Positions 31,301 to 37,919 of a stretch of 64,000 nt of DNA are shown one piece after another. A program made the position numbers and the translations under genes. Below the pieces are notes generated by a model that worked only from the letters and a program-made list of their open reading frames with translations, was not told the DNA's origin and did not search any database. The first letter of the stretch is position 1. Each line of letters opens with the position of its first letter. The stretch is from Pseudomonas agarici (GTDB taxonomy: Bacteria; Pseudomonadota; Gammaproteobacteria; Pseudomonadales; Pseudomonadaceae): positions 1 through 64,000 of the forward strand of contig NZ_FOAR01000023.1 of NCBI RefSeq assembly GCF_900109755.1, given 5' to 3'.

Positions 31301-34300
31301 GGACTTGAGAATGCCAAGCAGGCCGATCAGCATGTCCAGGCTGCGCTCGACACAAATCGCCACGCGGTCATCGGCTCGCACACCCCGTTCGATCAACTGA
31401 TGGGCCACGCGGTTGGCCTGTCTATTCAACGCCTCGTAGGTCAGTGACTGGTCTTCGAAGGTCAGCGCGATGGCCTCGGGAGTCGCCCTGACCTGCTTTT
31501 CGAATAACTGATGTAGCGTCAGCGCCTGCGCAAAGACGCCGTCGGTGGCATTGAAATCGGCCAGCACCCGCAGGCGTTCCCTGGCCGGCACCGCGACCAG
31601 GTCATGCACGGCTTGTTCGGGGTTGCGTTCCAGTGCGTCCACCAGACTGGCCAAGACGGTCTGCACGCTGTCGCACACCAATTGCGCATCAATGCCCGTC
31701 ACCGCCTGGACATTCAGTTCGAACCCTTGTCCTGCGTCATCCACCGACAATGTCAGTGGATAGTGGGTGCGCTCATACTCCTCGAGCAGTTCAATACCTT
31801 GCCAGTTCAGCGGCCCGGCGCCTTGCCCCTGGTGTTCACTGCGGCGGTAGTTGAGCAAGGCGCTGAACAACGGCGTGCCTGGGGCAACCCCACTGCAACG
31901 TTGGGCCAGTGCCAGCGGCGCATGCTCATGGGCGAGCAGGTTGGCCACCCGCGCCGCGGTATCGCGCACACTGGCGGCCACGCCCTGGGAAGCCAGGGTC
32001 AAGCGCAACGGCAAGGTATTGATGAACAACCCCAGCGCATGTTCGCCACTCGCCCCCTGCATGCGCCCCAGCAGAACAGTGCCGAACACCACCTCTGTCT
32101 GTCCCGAGAGCATCGACAACACCCGTCCCCACGCCAGGTGAAACAGGCTGGCAGTGCTGACACCTAGCCCCCGTGCATGCGTGCGCAAACGCTCGGCCAC
32201 CCTGAGCGGCACAGGTTGGATCACTGCGATGACCGAGGCATCATCGCGAGCCTGTGCCACGCCGAACGGCAGCGTCGGCGATTCGATGTCCTGTAGCATC
32301 TCGCGGAAAAACGCCTCATGGCTTGCGGCGCTCATACTGTGTCGACTCTGCACCACGTAGTTGCGATAAGGCGTCGCGCCAGGCAGCAGTGCCTGTTGAT
32401 CGAGCAGATAAGCCTGCATCTCCTGTTGCAGGACACTTAAGCCGGCATGATCCATCGCCAAGTGATGAACGATTAGCAATGCCAGCCAGCGGTCGTTGCT
32501 TTCGTCGAAGGTGCAGGCCAGTCGCAGCAGCGGGGCCTGGCGCAGATCCAGACGCGAGCGGCCGACATCGAAACGCTTGATCAGTTGGCCGGCGATATCG
32601 CCGTCCTGGGCTTGGAAATTCAACCAGTGCAACGGCAGCGACACATCACGCAGGACCACCTGCAAAGGCACGTCCTGCCCTTCCCAGACCAACGCCGTGC
32701 GCAGAATGTCATGGCGGTCGATGACCGTTTGCAAGGCCCGGATGAAGTCGTCGAGCCGGGCGCGGTGGTCCAGCGCGAACAGCCCATGCGACACGTAGGG
32801 ATCGCCGCCGCTGGTCGACAAATACTGATAGAGGATGCCTTCCTGCAACGGCGCCAACGGATAGATATCCTGCACATTGGTAACGCCACCGGGGATGTTT
32901 TCAACTAAGCCGTCGATCTGCTCCTGGCTCATTTCAATCAGTGGCAAGAGGTCGGGGGTTATCCGTAAACAGCCGGCTTCGATCCGATTGGCCGGGATTT
33001 CGACCTCCTGGCCGGTGCCCGTGTGCCGGGCAAACGCTTGTAGCGTCGGAGCACCGAACAGGGCGCGAGGCTCGGCATTCATGCCCTGGCGACGCATGCT
33101 CTGGATCAGCCGCACGGCAGACAGCGAATGCCCGCCCAATTCGAAAAAATTATCGTGCCGCCCTACTCGCTCGACGCCCAGTACCTGTTGCCACAACAAG
33201 GCCAAGGCCTGCTCCCGCTCGCCTTGCGGTGCCTCATAGGCATGGTTGAGGCAAGCTTGCGGCGCCGGCAAGGCTCTGCGGTCCAGCTTACCATTGACGG
33301 TCACGGGAAACGCCGCCAGGTGCACGAACGCCGACGGCACCATGTAGACCGGCAATACCTCGCCGGCGCGACGGCTCAGGCCCTCGGCCAGCCCGTCGAT
33401 GCCGGTGTAATAGGCAACCAGACGTACTTCGCCAGGACTGTCCTCGCGCGCGAGTACCGCCACCTCGAGCACACCAGGCAAGGAGACCAGCGTGGTCTCG
33501 ATCTCACCCAACTCAATGCGAAAACCACGGATCTTTACCTGGTCGTCATTGCGTCCGAGAAATTCGATGTTGCCATCGGCCATCCAGCGCCCCAGGTCGC
33601 CACTCTTGTACATCCGCGCACCCGGCGCGGCGCTGAACGGATCGTCGATAAAACGCTCGGCGGTCAATCCCGGTTGGTTCAGGTACCCTCGCGCAACGTG
33701 CGCGCCAGCGAGATAGAGTTCACCGACCGCGCCCGGCGGAACGCGCTGGCCGAACTCATCAAGTATATGAATCCGGGTGTTGGCCACCGGGCGACCGATG
33801 TGCAGCGCCGCGTTGTGCTGATGCACTTGTCCGGCAGTCACCAGTACCGTGGCTTCGGTTGGGCCGTAGGTATTGATCAATGCTTGTCCGGCCGGCAGAC
33901 CGACCGGCCATTGGCGCAACCGATCGCCGCCGATCAGCACCTGGCTGGCCACTGGGTTGGCAAGGTCGCTGGCATACGCCAGCTCCGCCAACGGGGTGAT
34001 CAGAATGGCAAGGTCAACGGTCTGCGCTTTCCACCACTGCAACAAGGCGCGCGGATCGTCCACCGTGTGTGCCGGCGGTAGCAACAACGTGCCGCCGACA
34101 CTCAGCGCCGTCCAGATTTCCCAGACGCTGGCGTCGAAACCGACGCCAGCGAACCAAGTACTGCGACTGCCTTCGCCCAGCGCAAACCGCTGGTTATGCC
34201 AGGCAATCAGGTTATTCAACTGGCGATGCTCAACCATCACGCCTTTCGGTCGACCAGTGGAACCCGAGGTGTAGATCACGTAGGCCAGTGACGTGCCGTG

Positions 34301-36118
34301 ACACCCTATTGGATCGGGATTGGCGCGCTGCGCTTCGGTCATGGCCTGCAAATCACCCAAATCAAGCTGCGGCATCGCCGTCTCGGGCAACAGGTGCGCG
34401 GTTCGATGGTGGATCAGCATGACCTTGGGCGCGGTTTCGTCGAGGATGTAGCGCAAACGCTCGGCTGGATAGGCGGGGTCCATGGGTACATAACCCGCAC
34501 CGGACTTAAGAATCCCGAGCATCCCGACAATGCTGTCGAGGCTACGCTGGGTACAGAGGGTTACGCATTGGTCTGCCTTGACGCCCAGGGCCATCAGTCG
34601 ATGCGCCACGACGTTGGCGCGGCTGTTCAACTGCGCATAGGTCAGGCGGTGCCCGTCCTGCTCAATGGCGATGGCATCCGGCGAACGCGCCGCCTGCGCT
34701 TCGACCTGTCGATGGATCATCGGCGCTGGCGCAAAGGCCACATCGGTGGCGTTCCAGGCGTCGAGTTGGCGCAACTCCGGTGCCGTCACCAGCGACAGTC
34801 GCGATACGGGCAATTCGGCGTTGTCCAGCACCTGTTCGAGCATATGCCGCAGCCGAAGGCTGATCTGCCGGATTTCTCCGGGGTCGAAATAAGCCTGGTT
34901 GTAAAAGAAGTGAATCCAAACGTTTTCGTCGAATTTGTTTTCGCGGATATGGACCGTCAACGGGTCCTGCTCATGCCTGTTCGATCCCATGATCACCTGC
35001 GCCGGTGCCCCATCGAAGCGCAGGTCATGGTCATCGCGCTCATAGGACACCGTCAGGTCGAACAACTGCGCCCGCTGCGAGCGCCACAGGCCCAGCGTGC
35101 GATTCAGCTCGCTCAACGGAAAGCGCTGGTAGCGGTAATCCTGCTTGAGCATCCGCCCCAGTGAAGTGACCAGCGCAGAGAAGCTCAGGTGCGGATCAAA
35201 CGACAGGCGCAACGGGCTGACGCCGACAAACATGCCAGCGGTCGATTTGAGACGGGCACTGCCGCGATTGAGCGTCGGCACGGCGATGGACAACTCATCG
35301 CGGCGCTCGGTGCGGCTGAAGTAGACGTGGAAAATTCCGAGCAGCACATGGAATGGAGTCGAGTCGCAGGCGCGGGCCAGTTCGATGATCCGCTCGAAGA
35401 AAGCACGGGACAGGCGCAGACACTCGTGGCCGCCCGGCGCCAGGCCTTGCTGTGGGCCGGTGCGGTGGCGCGGAGTGAACAGCGGGTCGGGCAGCGTGCG
35501 GTATTTGTCCAGCCAATATTCCAGGTTGCGCAACTGTTGCGGCGAGTGCTCGAACGCCTGGTCCTGCGCAATGAAATCCCGGTAACTCGGCGCCGGTTCA
35601 GCCTGATCTTGGGTCTGGGCCTCGCTGTATAATGTTGACAGTGATTCGACCAGCAAGCCGATTGCCCAGCCGTCGACGATCAGGTGGTGAAAGTTGAGCG
35701 TGAAATAGAAACGCGCATCACTGACCTTTACCAGCTCAAAGCGAAACAAGGGGCGGCCGATCAACGTGAAGGGAGCTTCCAGGCGCTGCTCAAGCAGCGC
35801 CAATGCCGCGCTCTCGGCGTCCTCCCGCTCGCTGAAGTCGTGAAAGGGCACCTCCACCGCCAGCGTCTCGACGATGCGTTGCAGCGGCACGCCGTGCTCA
35901 TCAATCGACGATGTCAGCACGATGCGCAACGCGTCGTGCTTGCGCACCAACCGGTTCACCGCTCGCTCGAAGCGTTGCGGGTCGACGGTGCCTGCGATCC
36001 GCACATGACCACCGATCTTATAGAGCGGCGCACCTTCGTGCAGCCCTTGATCGAACCAGATCTGGCGCTGAGCGGTGGTCAGGGGGTATACATCAGCGGG
36101 CGAAGATGGGCGATTCAA
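19349..36118 (-). CDS. Five-module non-ribosomal peptide synthetase with starter C domain and terminal thioesterase
   Basis: About 5590 aa. I prefer the TTG at 36118 because AGGGAG lies 8 nt upstream; an in-frame ATG at 36139 and a longer frame from 36367 lack a binding site. Order and key motifs (approximate positions): C1 HHLIVDG 35680; A1 34740-33250; T1 33130; C2 HHLAMDH 32455; A2 31540-30060; T2 29910; C3 HHIVMDH 29230; A3 28300-26830; T3 26665; C4 HHLVLDH 26020; A4 25080-23600; T4 (GGDS) 23455; C5 HHIVCDG 22890; A5 21930-20470; T5 20325; TE with GWSFGG 19930. Pocket residues read DVWHVSLVD (Ser) for A2 and DFWNIGMVH (Thr) for A3 and A4. A1 (DAWIIGTVL) is hydrophobic and unassigned, and A5 lacks the usual Asp. 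C1 resembles N-acylating starter domains. The enzyme would make an X-Ser-Thr-Thr-X peptide, perhaps acylated. No MbtH, transporter or tailoring gene adjoins it. Confidence 0.93.
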   Translation of the reverse strand: MNRPSSPADVYPLTTAQRQIWFDQGLHEGAPLYKIGGHVRIAGTVDPQRFERAVNRLVRKHDALRIVLTSSIDEHGVPLQRIVETLAVEVPFHDFSEREDAESAALALLEQRLEAPFTLIGRPLFRFELVKVSDARFYFTLNFHHLIVDGWAIGLLVESLSTLYSEAQTQDQAEPAPSYRDFIAQDQAFEHSPQQLRNLEYWLDKYRTLPDPLFTPRHRTGPQQGLAPGGHECLRLSRAFFERIIELARACDSTPFHVLLGIFHVYFSRTERRDELSIAVPTLNRGSARLKSTAGMFVGVSPLRLSFDPHLSFSALVTSLGRMLKQDYRYQRFPLSELNRTLGLWRSQRAQLFDLTVSYERDDHDLRFDGAPAQVIMGSNRHEQDPLTVHIRENKFDENVWIHFFYNQAYFDPGEIRQISLRLRHMLEQVLDNAELPVSRLSLVTAPELRQLDAWNATDVAFAPAPMIHRQVEAQAARSPDAIAIEQDGHRLTYAQLNSRANVVAHRLMALGVKADQCVTLCTQRSLDSIVGMLGILKSGAGYVPMDPAYPAERLRYILDETAPKVMLIHHRTAHLLPETAMPQLDLGDLQAMTEAQRANPDPIGCHGTSLAYVIYTSGSTGRPKGVMVEHRQLNNLIAWHNQRFALGEGSRSTWFAGVGFDASVWEIWTALSVGGTLLLPPAHTVDDPRALLQWWKAQTVDLAILITPLAELAYASDLANPVASQVLIGGDRLRQWPVGLPAGQALINTYGPTEATVLVTAGQVHQHNAALHIGRPVANTRIHILDEFGQRVPPGAVGELYLAGAHVARGYLNQPGLTAERFIDDPFSAAPGARMYKSGDLGRWMADGNIEFLGRNDDQVKIRGFRIELGEIETTLVSLPGVLEVAVLAREDSPGEVRLVAYYTGIDGLAEGLSRRAGEVLPVYMVPSAFVHLAAFPVTVNGKLDRRALPAPQACLNHAYEAPQGEREQALALLWQQVLGVERVGRHDNFFELGGHSLSAVRLIQSMRRQGMNAEPRALFGAPTLQAFARHTGTGQEVEIPANRIEAGCLRITPDLLPLIEMSQEQIDGLVENIPGGVTNVQDIYPLAPLQEGILYQYLSTSGGDPYVSHGLFALDHRARLDDFIRALQTVIDRHDILRTALVWEGQDVPLQVVLRDVSLPLHWLNFQAQDGDIAGQLIKRFDVGRSRLDLRQAPLLRLACTFDESNDRWLALLIVHHLAMDHAGLSVLQQEMQAYLLDQQALLPGATPYRNYVVQSRHSMSAASHEAFFREMLQDIESPTLPFGVAQARDDASVIAVIQPVPLRVAERLRTHARGLGVSTASLFHLAWGRVLSMLSGQTEVVFGTVLLGRMQGASGEHALGLFINTLPLRLTLASQGVAASVRDTAARVANLLAHEHAPLALAQRCSGVAPGTPLFSALLNYRRSEHQGQGAGPLNWQGIELLEEYERTHYPLTLSVDDAGQGFELNVQAVTGIDAQLVCDSVQTVLASLVDALERNPEQAVHDLVAVPARERLRVLADFNATDGVFAQALTLHQLFEKQVRATPEAIALTFEDQSLTYEALNRQANRVAHQLIERGVRADDRVAICVERSLDMLIGLLGILKSGGAYVPLDPGYPLERLVHMLEDSAPVALLLHGPTRGLLRADAAICLDLADVRTQAQFPSHDPALAQDWRTLAYVIYTSGSSGRPKGVMNEHRGVVNRLQWMQQALSLTAQDVILQKTPFSFDVSVWEFFWPLMVGAKLVIARPEGHGDAVYLAQLIARERISTVHFVPSMLQVFLESAQAAECHSLTRVVCSGEALALSLIRRFSTVLPDTGLHNLYGPTEAAVDVTAWACSAEDSVSLIGRPIANTRIYILDTQGQPVPVGIAGELHIAGVQVARGYLNLPRLTAERFVDDRFSEAPGARMYKTGDLGRWLPNGAIEYLGRNDDQVKIRGFRIEPGEIETVLAQMPGLREVVVLARHDERSGQRLVAYYTGSAVAPEALREHVGGRLAPYMVPAAFVHLDAWPLTPNGKLDRKALPAPHGAYARAIYQAPQGDVENALAGIWSRLLNVEPVSRHDNFFELGGHSLLAVSLIEHMRRVGLFAQVAQLLGAPTLAELARQVSTEQPLFSVPANAIPPHAEHITPAMLPLVRLTPPAIERIVARVAGGAANVQDIYPLAPLQEGILYHHLSATGGDPYVLHALFAFTGQAAFEQVVQAMQQVIDRHDVLRTAVLWEGLDAPVQVVWRRAPVTTEYFSADPREGDVAEQLLRRFDVRQRGIDLDRAPLIHWAYAEDESHRRGVGLLRFHHIVMDHVALAFVQREVQAILAGQGATLAVSVPYRDYVAQARSSGKAQAHEAFFRERLHDVDEPTLPYGIAGIQADADPVTQASASVSGELALRLRSQARQLAVSAASLYHLAWARVLAVLAGRDDVVFGSVLLGRLQGGAGADRALGLFINTLPVRIDAGAAGVQKGVRQTSQALAALLGHEHASLALAQRCSGVAAPTPLFSALLNYRHGDEADGLAVGQYVWPGVQLLSAHERTHYPLVLCVDDIGNDFGLIVQATHGIDPQQVCDCLHTTLASLVEALECAPDTPINALRVLPQQQRSQVLEAFNPPRFDYSRPQTLHELFEAQAQRSPNAFAVTFEGQSLTYAELNARANRVAHRLIAHGVKPDDRVAICVEPGVAMIVGLLGILKSAGGYVPLDPGYPAARLAYMLADSQPTMILVTAATRDVLGRVAVAQLDIAQLDSGPQSNPCVAGHGAGRLAYVIYTSGSTGQPKGVMVEHGNVTRLFEATASLFSFNSDDVWALFHSFAFDFSVWEIWGALLHGGRLLVVAPLTRRSPPACYTLLCEERVSVLNQTPSAFRQLIAAQGASPLTHCLRQVIFGGEALDVASLKPWYARPDNGLTQLVNMYGITETTVHVTYRALTETDTRRIGASPIGGPIADLRLYLLDARREPVPVGVVGELYVSGPGVTRGYLNQPQLTAERFLDDPFSAAPCRMYKTGDLGRWLANGEIEYLGRNDDQVKIRGFRIELGEIEGVLGSVEGVTELVVIARQDTPGDQRLVAYYTADEGLNERLRTQAASRLPAHMVPSAFVHLPGLPLTANGKLDRAGLPAPGGDAVVRAPYEPPQGAVESTLARIWSQLLNVESVSRYDNFFELGGHSLLAVSLVERMRQAHLFTDIRQLFGAPTLAELARHIVTRSPELAIPPNRIPRNAERIVPDMLPLVTVDQAALDTLVAQVPGGAANVQDIYPLAPLQEGILFHHLIEQERDPYVLSGALGFRTRSAVQRFIEALQQVIDRHEILRTGFVWHGLEQAVQVVHRKAQLMVNTFEVTAPEQKPPQRIDITRPPLLNCSLGHDQANDRWLLNIVFHHLVLDHTSLDLVLEEARAIEQGRADCLPTPAPFRNFIAQTCLAESRAAHEFFFREMLGDIDEPTAPFDVLDINGDGHDALEVQHLVPDTLSRRLRSQARRHGVSAASVMHLAWALVLAKTTGRDSVVFATVLFGRLQGGEAADRVLGLFINTLPLRVDIGRLDTAASLRQTHDRLVQLLVHEHAPLSLAQRCSAVTAPAPLFTTLFNYRYSADAPQAQKNRRLGDDIEHLGGRERTNYPLTMAVDDLGEAFSLTVQAVAGIDGERVCGYMLTALEHINEALESASAMPVCALQVLPAQERMKLLDDRNALRTDYPPLNTLHQLFEMQAERSPNAFAVTFAGQSLTYAELNARANHVAHDLIAQGVKPDDRVAICVEPSLEMMVGVLGILKSGAGYVPLDPGYPAERLAYMLGDSQPLAVLVTPATREVLGPLAITQLDIAQGEGGPRHNPCVPGAHAARLAYVIYTSGSTGQPKGVMVEHRNVTRLFDATASRFGFNGEDTWALFHSFAFDFSVWEIWGAWLHGGRLLVIPPLTRRSAQACYALLCDERVTVLNQTPSAFRQLITAQGESPQSHYLRQVILGGEALEVASLKPWYARPRNGATQLVNMYGITETTVHVTYRALTEADTRYIGASPIGIALDDLRLYLLDAWLEPVPLGVVGELYVGGAGVARGYLNRPQLTAERFLDDPFSHVPARLYKTGDLGRRLANGEIEYLGRNDDQVKIRGFRIELGEIEGTLSAVDGVAEVVVVAREDTPGSQRLVAYYTGTRGLNESLRARAASNLPAHMVPSAFVHLPDLPLTANGKLKRSALPAPDDSALVRARYEPAQGEIEVALAQIWSRLLTVEAVSRHDNFFELGGDSLLAMRVAGSVRQQFGDQPALRALFESRSLKEFAAQVASACGVARSPVVAQPRDIPLPLSFVQERLWLIQARDGGRAYNWHGALLLEGVLSLNALQSAFDALVARHEPLRTRFLLADGDDVPAQCIEASCALRLAVSPVTPQYLTQALQAHAGVEFDLRQGRLIRAEVLRLAPQRHVLSIVIHHIVCDGWSTSVLVRDLRALYAAHLAGAQAQLAPLTIQHADYAHWQRRQDLTQHLDYWRTALDGQADPIDLAVPGTPASVTPGPAGVVRRRVSEDLAKGLAQFSQQRGTSLFSVLLAGWTLLVHRQTGYTDVCTGTTVAGRDDPVLDPLIGFFVNILPLRVRLDGQSLIADVLDQVHAVVLQALEHQALPFEQMLAVAPRLRQADGRSPLPVMLRHQNFPGIDTQAWSDQMTVSEWPIEADRPAQADLDLEVFGDARQLDIVASFDSLRFSPAQVELMVSIWLEMLDRLIHSPRLKVASLLALTPSEHALIARSNDTTQVFEQTSVTALFTQQVSRRPDAIACIDNGQEITFAGLDQRCNAVVAALQSQGIAPGARIALYQPRSADFLACVLAVFKLGGTYVPIDPGYQASYVQRILEAAMPAWVLTTSDLAAGLAHIQLPLLRLDRDVDQHASATVVVRDNQPDDPAYIAYTSGSTGQPKGVLVEHRQLLNGLQALWARTPFAPDEVVAQKTSMSFVPSIKEMLCGLLVGVPQVIVADHTVQDAAAFATALREYRVTRLNLVPSHLNALLDHAAQLGRLRHVVTAGEPLSRQVKARFARLLPRARLYNNYGCTELNDITYSEGEDLAGLGAVMPAGRPIANVQVQVLDEQFNPVPVGAVGAIFVEGANVGPGYWNPPASSPERFIVLPSGARALMTGDIGMWLADGQLMHLGREDFQIKVRGQRVELNAVELALGSYPGLRKVAAVARRAGGEHDQLIGFYISDGAPIDHNELHHWLAQRLPGAMVPSRLVPLSALPMLANGKLDRLALRTMPLNALTGMEHTDDAPQGELESALAAIWAQVLEVDRIGRHDNFFALGGHSLMASQLVVRIREALAVDLSVRSLFDTRSVARLAALLNSQAGVPSDQASVQAFNREGRQRPLFLTHTLQGYAWYFEHLAGHIDADVPVYGLPALPLSAEPLEDLVEIAARFVAVVRQIQHQGPYRIAGWSFGGLIAYEMATQLREAGESIEFLGLFDTTLAPLDRQDSTHHASLVTLHAFVTNNFAEHEPDLIEISIRRTVEEVVEDIVEALEKYKRAGKDLWHLAHDTPQENRQFLYRMLGHGKAMHAWRPRALDARLHLFIAQDTALTPLEGHAEPSRYLGWEQLLAPSAMVLMSVPGDHETIIKRHADQVGALISEVLKG

Positions 36119-37351
36119 ACAATAGCTCCCTGGCCTCATCGGCCCAAAAATGACTGACGTCACGCATGAACCGACACTCGATGCGTCAGTGTTCGAATAA
36201 AAAAGATCAACGGATTGCCTGATAGGCGATCCAGTGCATCGATGAATGTCCAACTTTATGAGTGTATAGACATAGTCGCCATTAGTGCACCATAGCACTA
36301 ACGTGAAAGTTGCGGAATAACTGATCTCCCGGCTACGTGCCGATAGGTTCCGGATGAAACTGTGCACCGTGCAGAGGGACGAGTCTTATTCTGTGTACTG
36401 CCTATCATCTCGTCACTTATCCAGGCCGTTAGTTCAAACGAAACATTGATCAGCTCGGTGATCAATGAGTGGCAGAGAACCACAAAAAGTTCCTTGAGCA
36501 GTGTCTTGAATACCCGATTGCGCTGCGGCGAATTACACTGATACGGCCCCGTATGGATGGTGGAGCAAGGGAAACGATCCCACGTGCTCATGGACGATAC
36601 GTTGATGCTCAAGGCAGATGACCGACGAAGACCGGCCATTACGACCAGCGCAGTTGTTTTACGCGCCGATGGGCTTTTTTACTTTTTAATCAAGGCCCAA
36701 TTACTATACACCAAGAAAAATTTGTACAGCATGTGCTTTTCCAGACCAACCCTAGCGCCGTTGTGATTTCTGTCCATTTTTCGGACGTAGATCACAAATC
36801 AAAAACAGGGGTTAAATTGCGACCAGCAAAAAATATTCAATTTTCACGCCATGATTAACCTATCACTTACGAATCAGCGGGAGAGATGGAAGGAGGTCAT
36901 GCTTTGATCAGATCGACCATGAGTGTTAAACCGCTGAATTTAGCACATCACGGCGCCTGATCATGACGCTCCACGTCTCCCCTGCAATTAACTATTTAGC
37001 CTTCGGACTTCGGCTGGCGGGTACACCTATAAAGCACTGCTGTCAGTTTCGGAGTATTAGCGCCAAGCCCCGATCCATTGCCCATTGACAGCCGCAATGA
37101 CCCTTATGCTGTCTGCAACGAAAACGAACGGCTCGGCAGGGGCATCGGTCTGCATGGTCCACTCATTTACTCGCTTCTTGGCTCTGGTGCCCGCGACATT
37201 CGAGTCGTAACCTATAATGCGTTCCAAGCAGGCAGCCGCTTGCCCGACATCAATCAAGGACATGATCCCCACAGGATTTCTGGAGCCCTTGTCGTCAAGG
37301 CACGGCAAGTACGTAATTGCATCGACAACGCTGGCAAGTGGAGACTGTGCG
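36119..37351. other. Long intergenic region upstream of the NRPS gene
   Basis: About 1.2 kb. It must hold the leftward NRPS promoter. A TGACGTCA palindrome at 36155-36162 lies 37 nt before the preferred start, but its meaning is unknown. A 113-codon minus frame at 36298-36639 overlaps the upstream extension of the NRPS frame and has no recognisable motif. A 187-codon minus frame at 37057-37620 is the antisense shadow of the cupin gene. AT-rich sequence fills most of the rest. Confidence 0.4.
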
Positions 37352-37894
37352 ATGAAGAAAACCTTGGAATTTGCGCCCGTCGGTAGCCAAAAGATGCTTG
37401 TGGGGGTGGCTGCGGCCGCCGTAATGCTCGCCGTCAGCGGAGTGTTATTGCCACATGACGGGAAGAAGGATGTTGTAGACTGGTTGGCCGATCTGTGCAC
37501 CGGTATCGGCAGGCCACTGTTCTCGTCTGCAACCGTGAACACCGACGAATCCGGCGCAGTCAGGCCCGCGACCTCACCCAAAGTGATTTCATGCGAACCG
37601 TTGCCGAACGTGCCAGGCAAGTCGGTTACTACGCTCCTCGTTAACTTTCCGCCACTGGGCTATTCGCCGGCTCATCGCCATCCAGGCTCTGTCACTGCCG
37701 TGATCCTGGAAGGCACGATCCGCTCGCAATTGGCCGGTAGTCCCCCAGGTGATTATCGCTTCGGCGAAACCTTCTTTGAGCCAGCCGGCGCGCTGCACTT
37801 GTTTGCAGAGAACCCCGATCCGGTACACCCCGCCAAGCTTGTGGCGATGTTCGTGGCTGACGACAACTGCGGGCCGCTGGTTCTACCACCTTGA
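37352..37894 (+). CDS. Membrane-anchored or exported cupin-domain protein
   Basis: A 180-aa protein. The ATG at 37352 is chosen because GTGGAG precedes it and because it puts a hydrophobic segment near the start (residues 13-33, MLVGVAAAAVMLAVSGVLL), acting as signal or anchor. Residues about 80-175 are a single cupin: the HRHPG metal-binding motif, the conserved Gly in VILEGTIRSQ, and FFEPAGALHLFAENPD. Such small cupins bind a metal and may act as isomerases, oxygenases or sensors; the function here is unknown. It converges on the DHA2 transporter gene with a 25-bp gap. Confidence 0.8.
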   Translation: MKKTLEFAPVGSQKMLVGVAAAAVMLAVSGVLLPHDGKKDVVDWLADLCTGIGRPLFSSATVNTDESGAVRPATSPKVISCEPLPNVPGKSVTTLLVNFPPLGYSPAHRHPGSVTAVILEGTIRSQLAGSPPGDYRFGETFFEPAGALHLFAENPDPVHPAKLVAMFVADDNCGPLVLPP

Positions 37895-37919
37895 GTGGCC
37901 GGCATTACGCACGGGGAGG

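Noticed and set aside
19349..36367. Many plus-strand open frames of 100-470 codons opposite the NRPS gene, e.g. 29096-30502
   Set aside because: They are antisense shadows of a GC-rich gene with strong codon bias, repeat at the same place in each module, and show no domain of their own.
36139..36367. Upstream extension of the NRPS frame with ATGs at 36367 and 36139
   Set aside because: The added residues have no similarity to a C domain start, neither ATG has a ribosome binding site, and the TTG at 36118 has AGGGAG at the right distance.
37057..37620. 187-codon minus-strand frame
   Set aside because: It overlaps the cupin gene, whose metal-binding motif, signal segment and ribosome binding site are clear.
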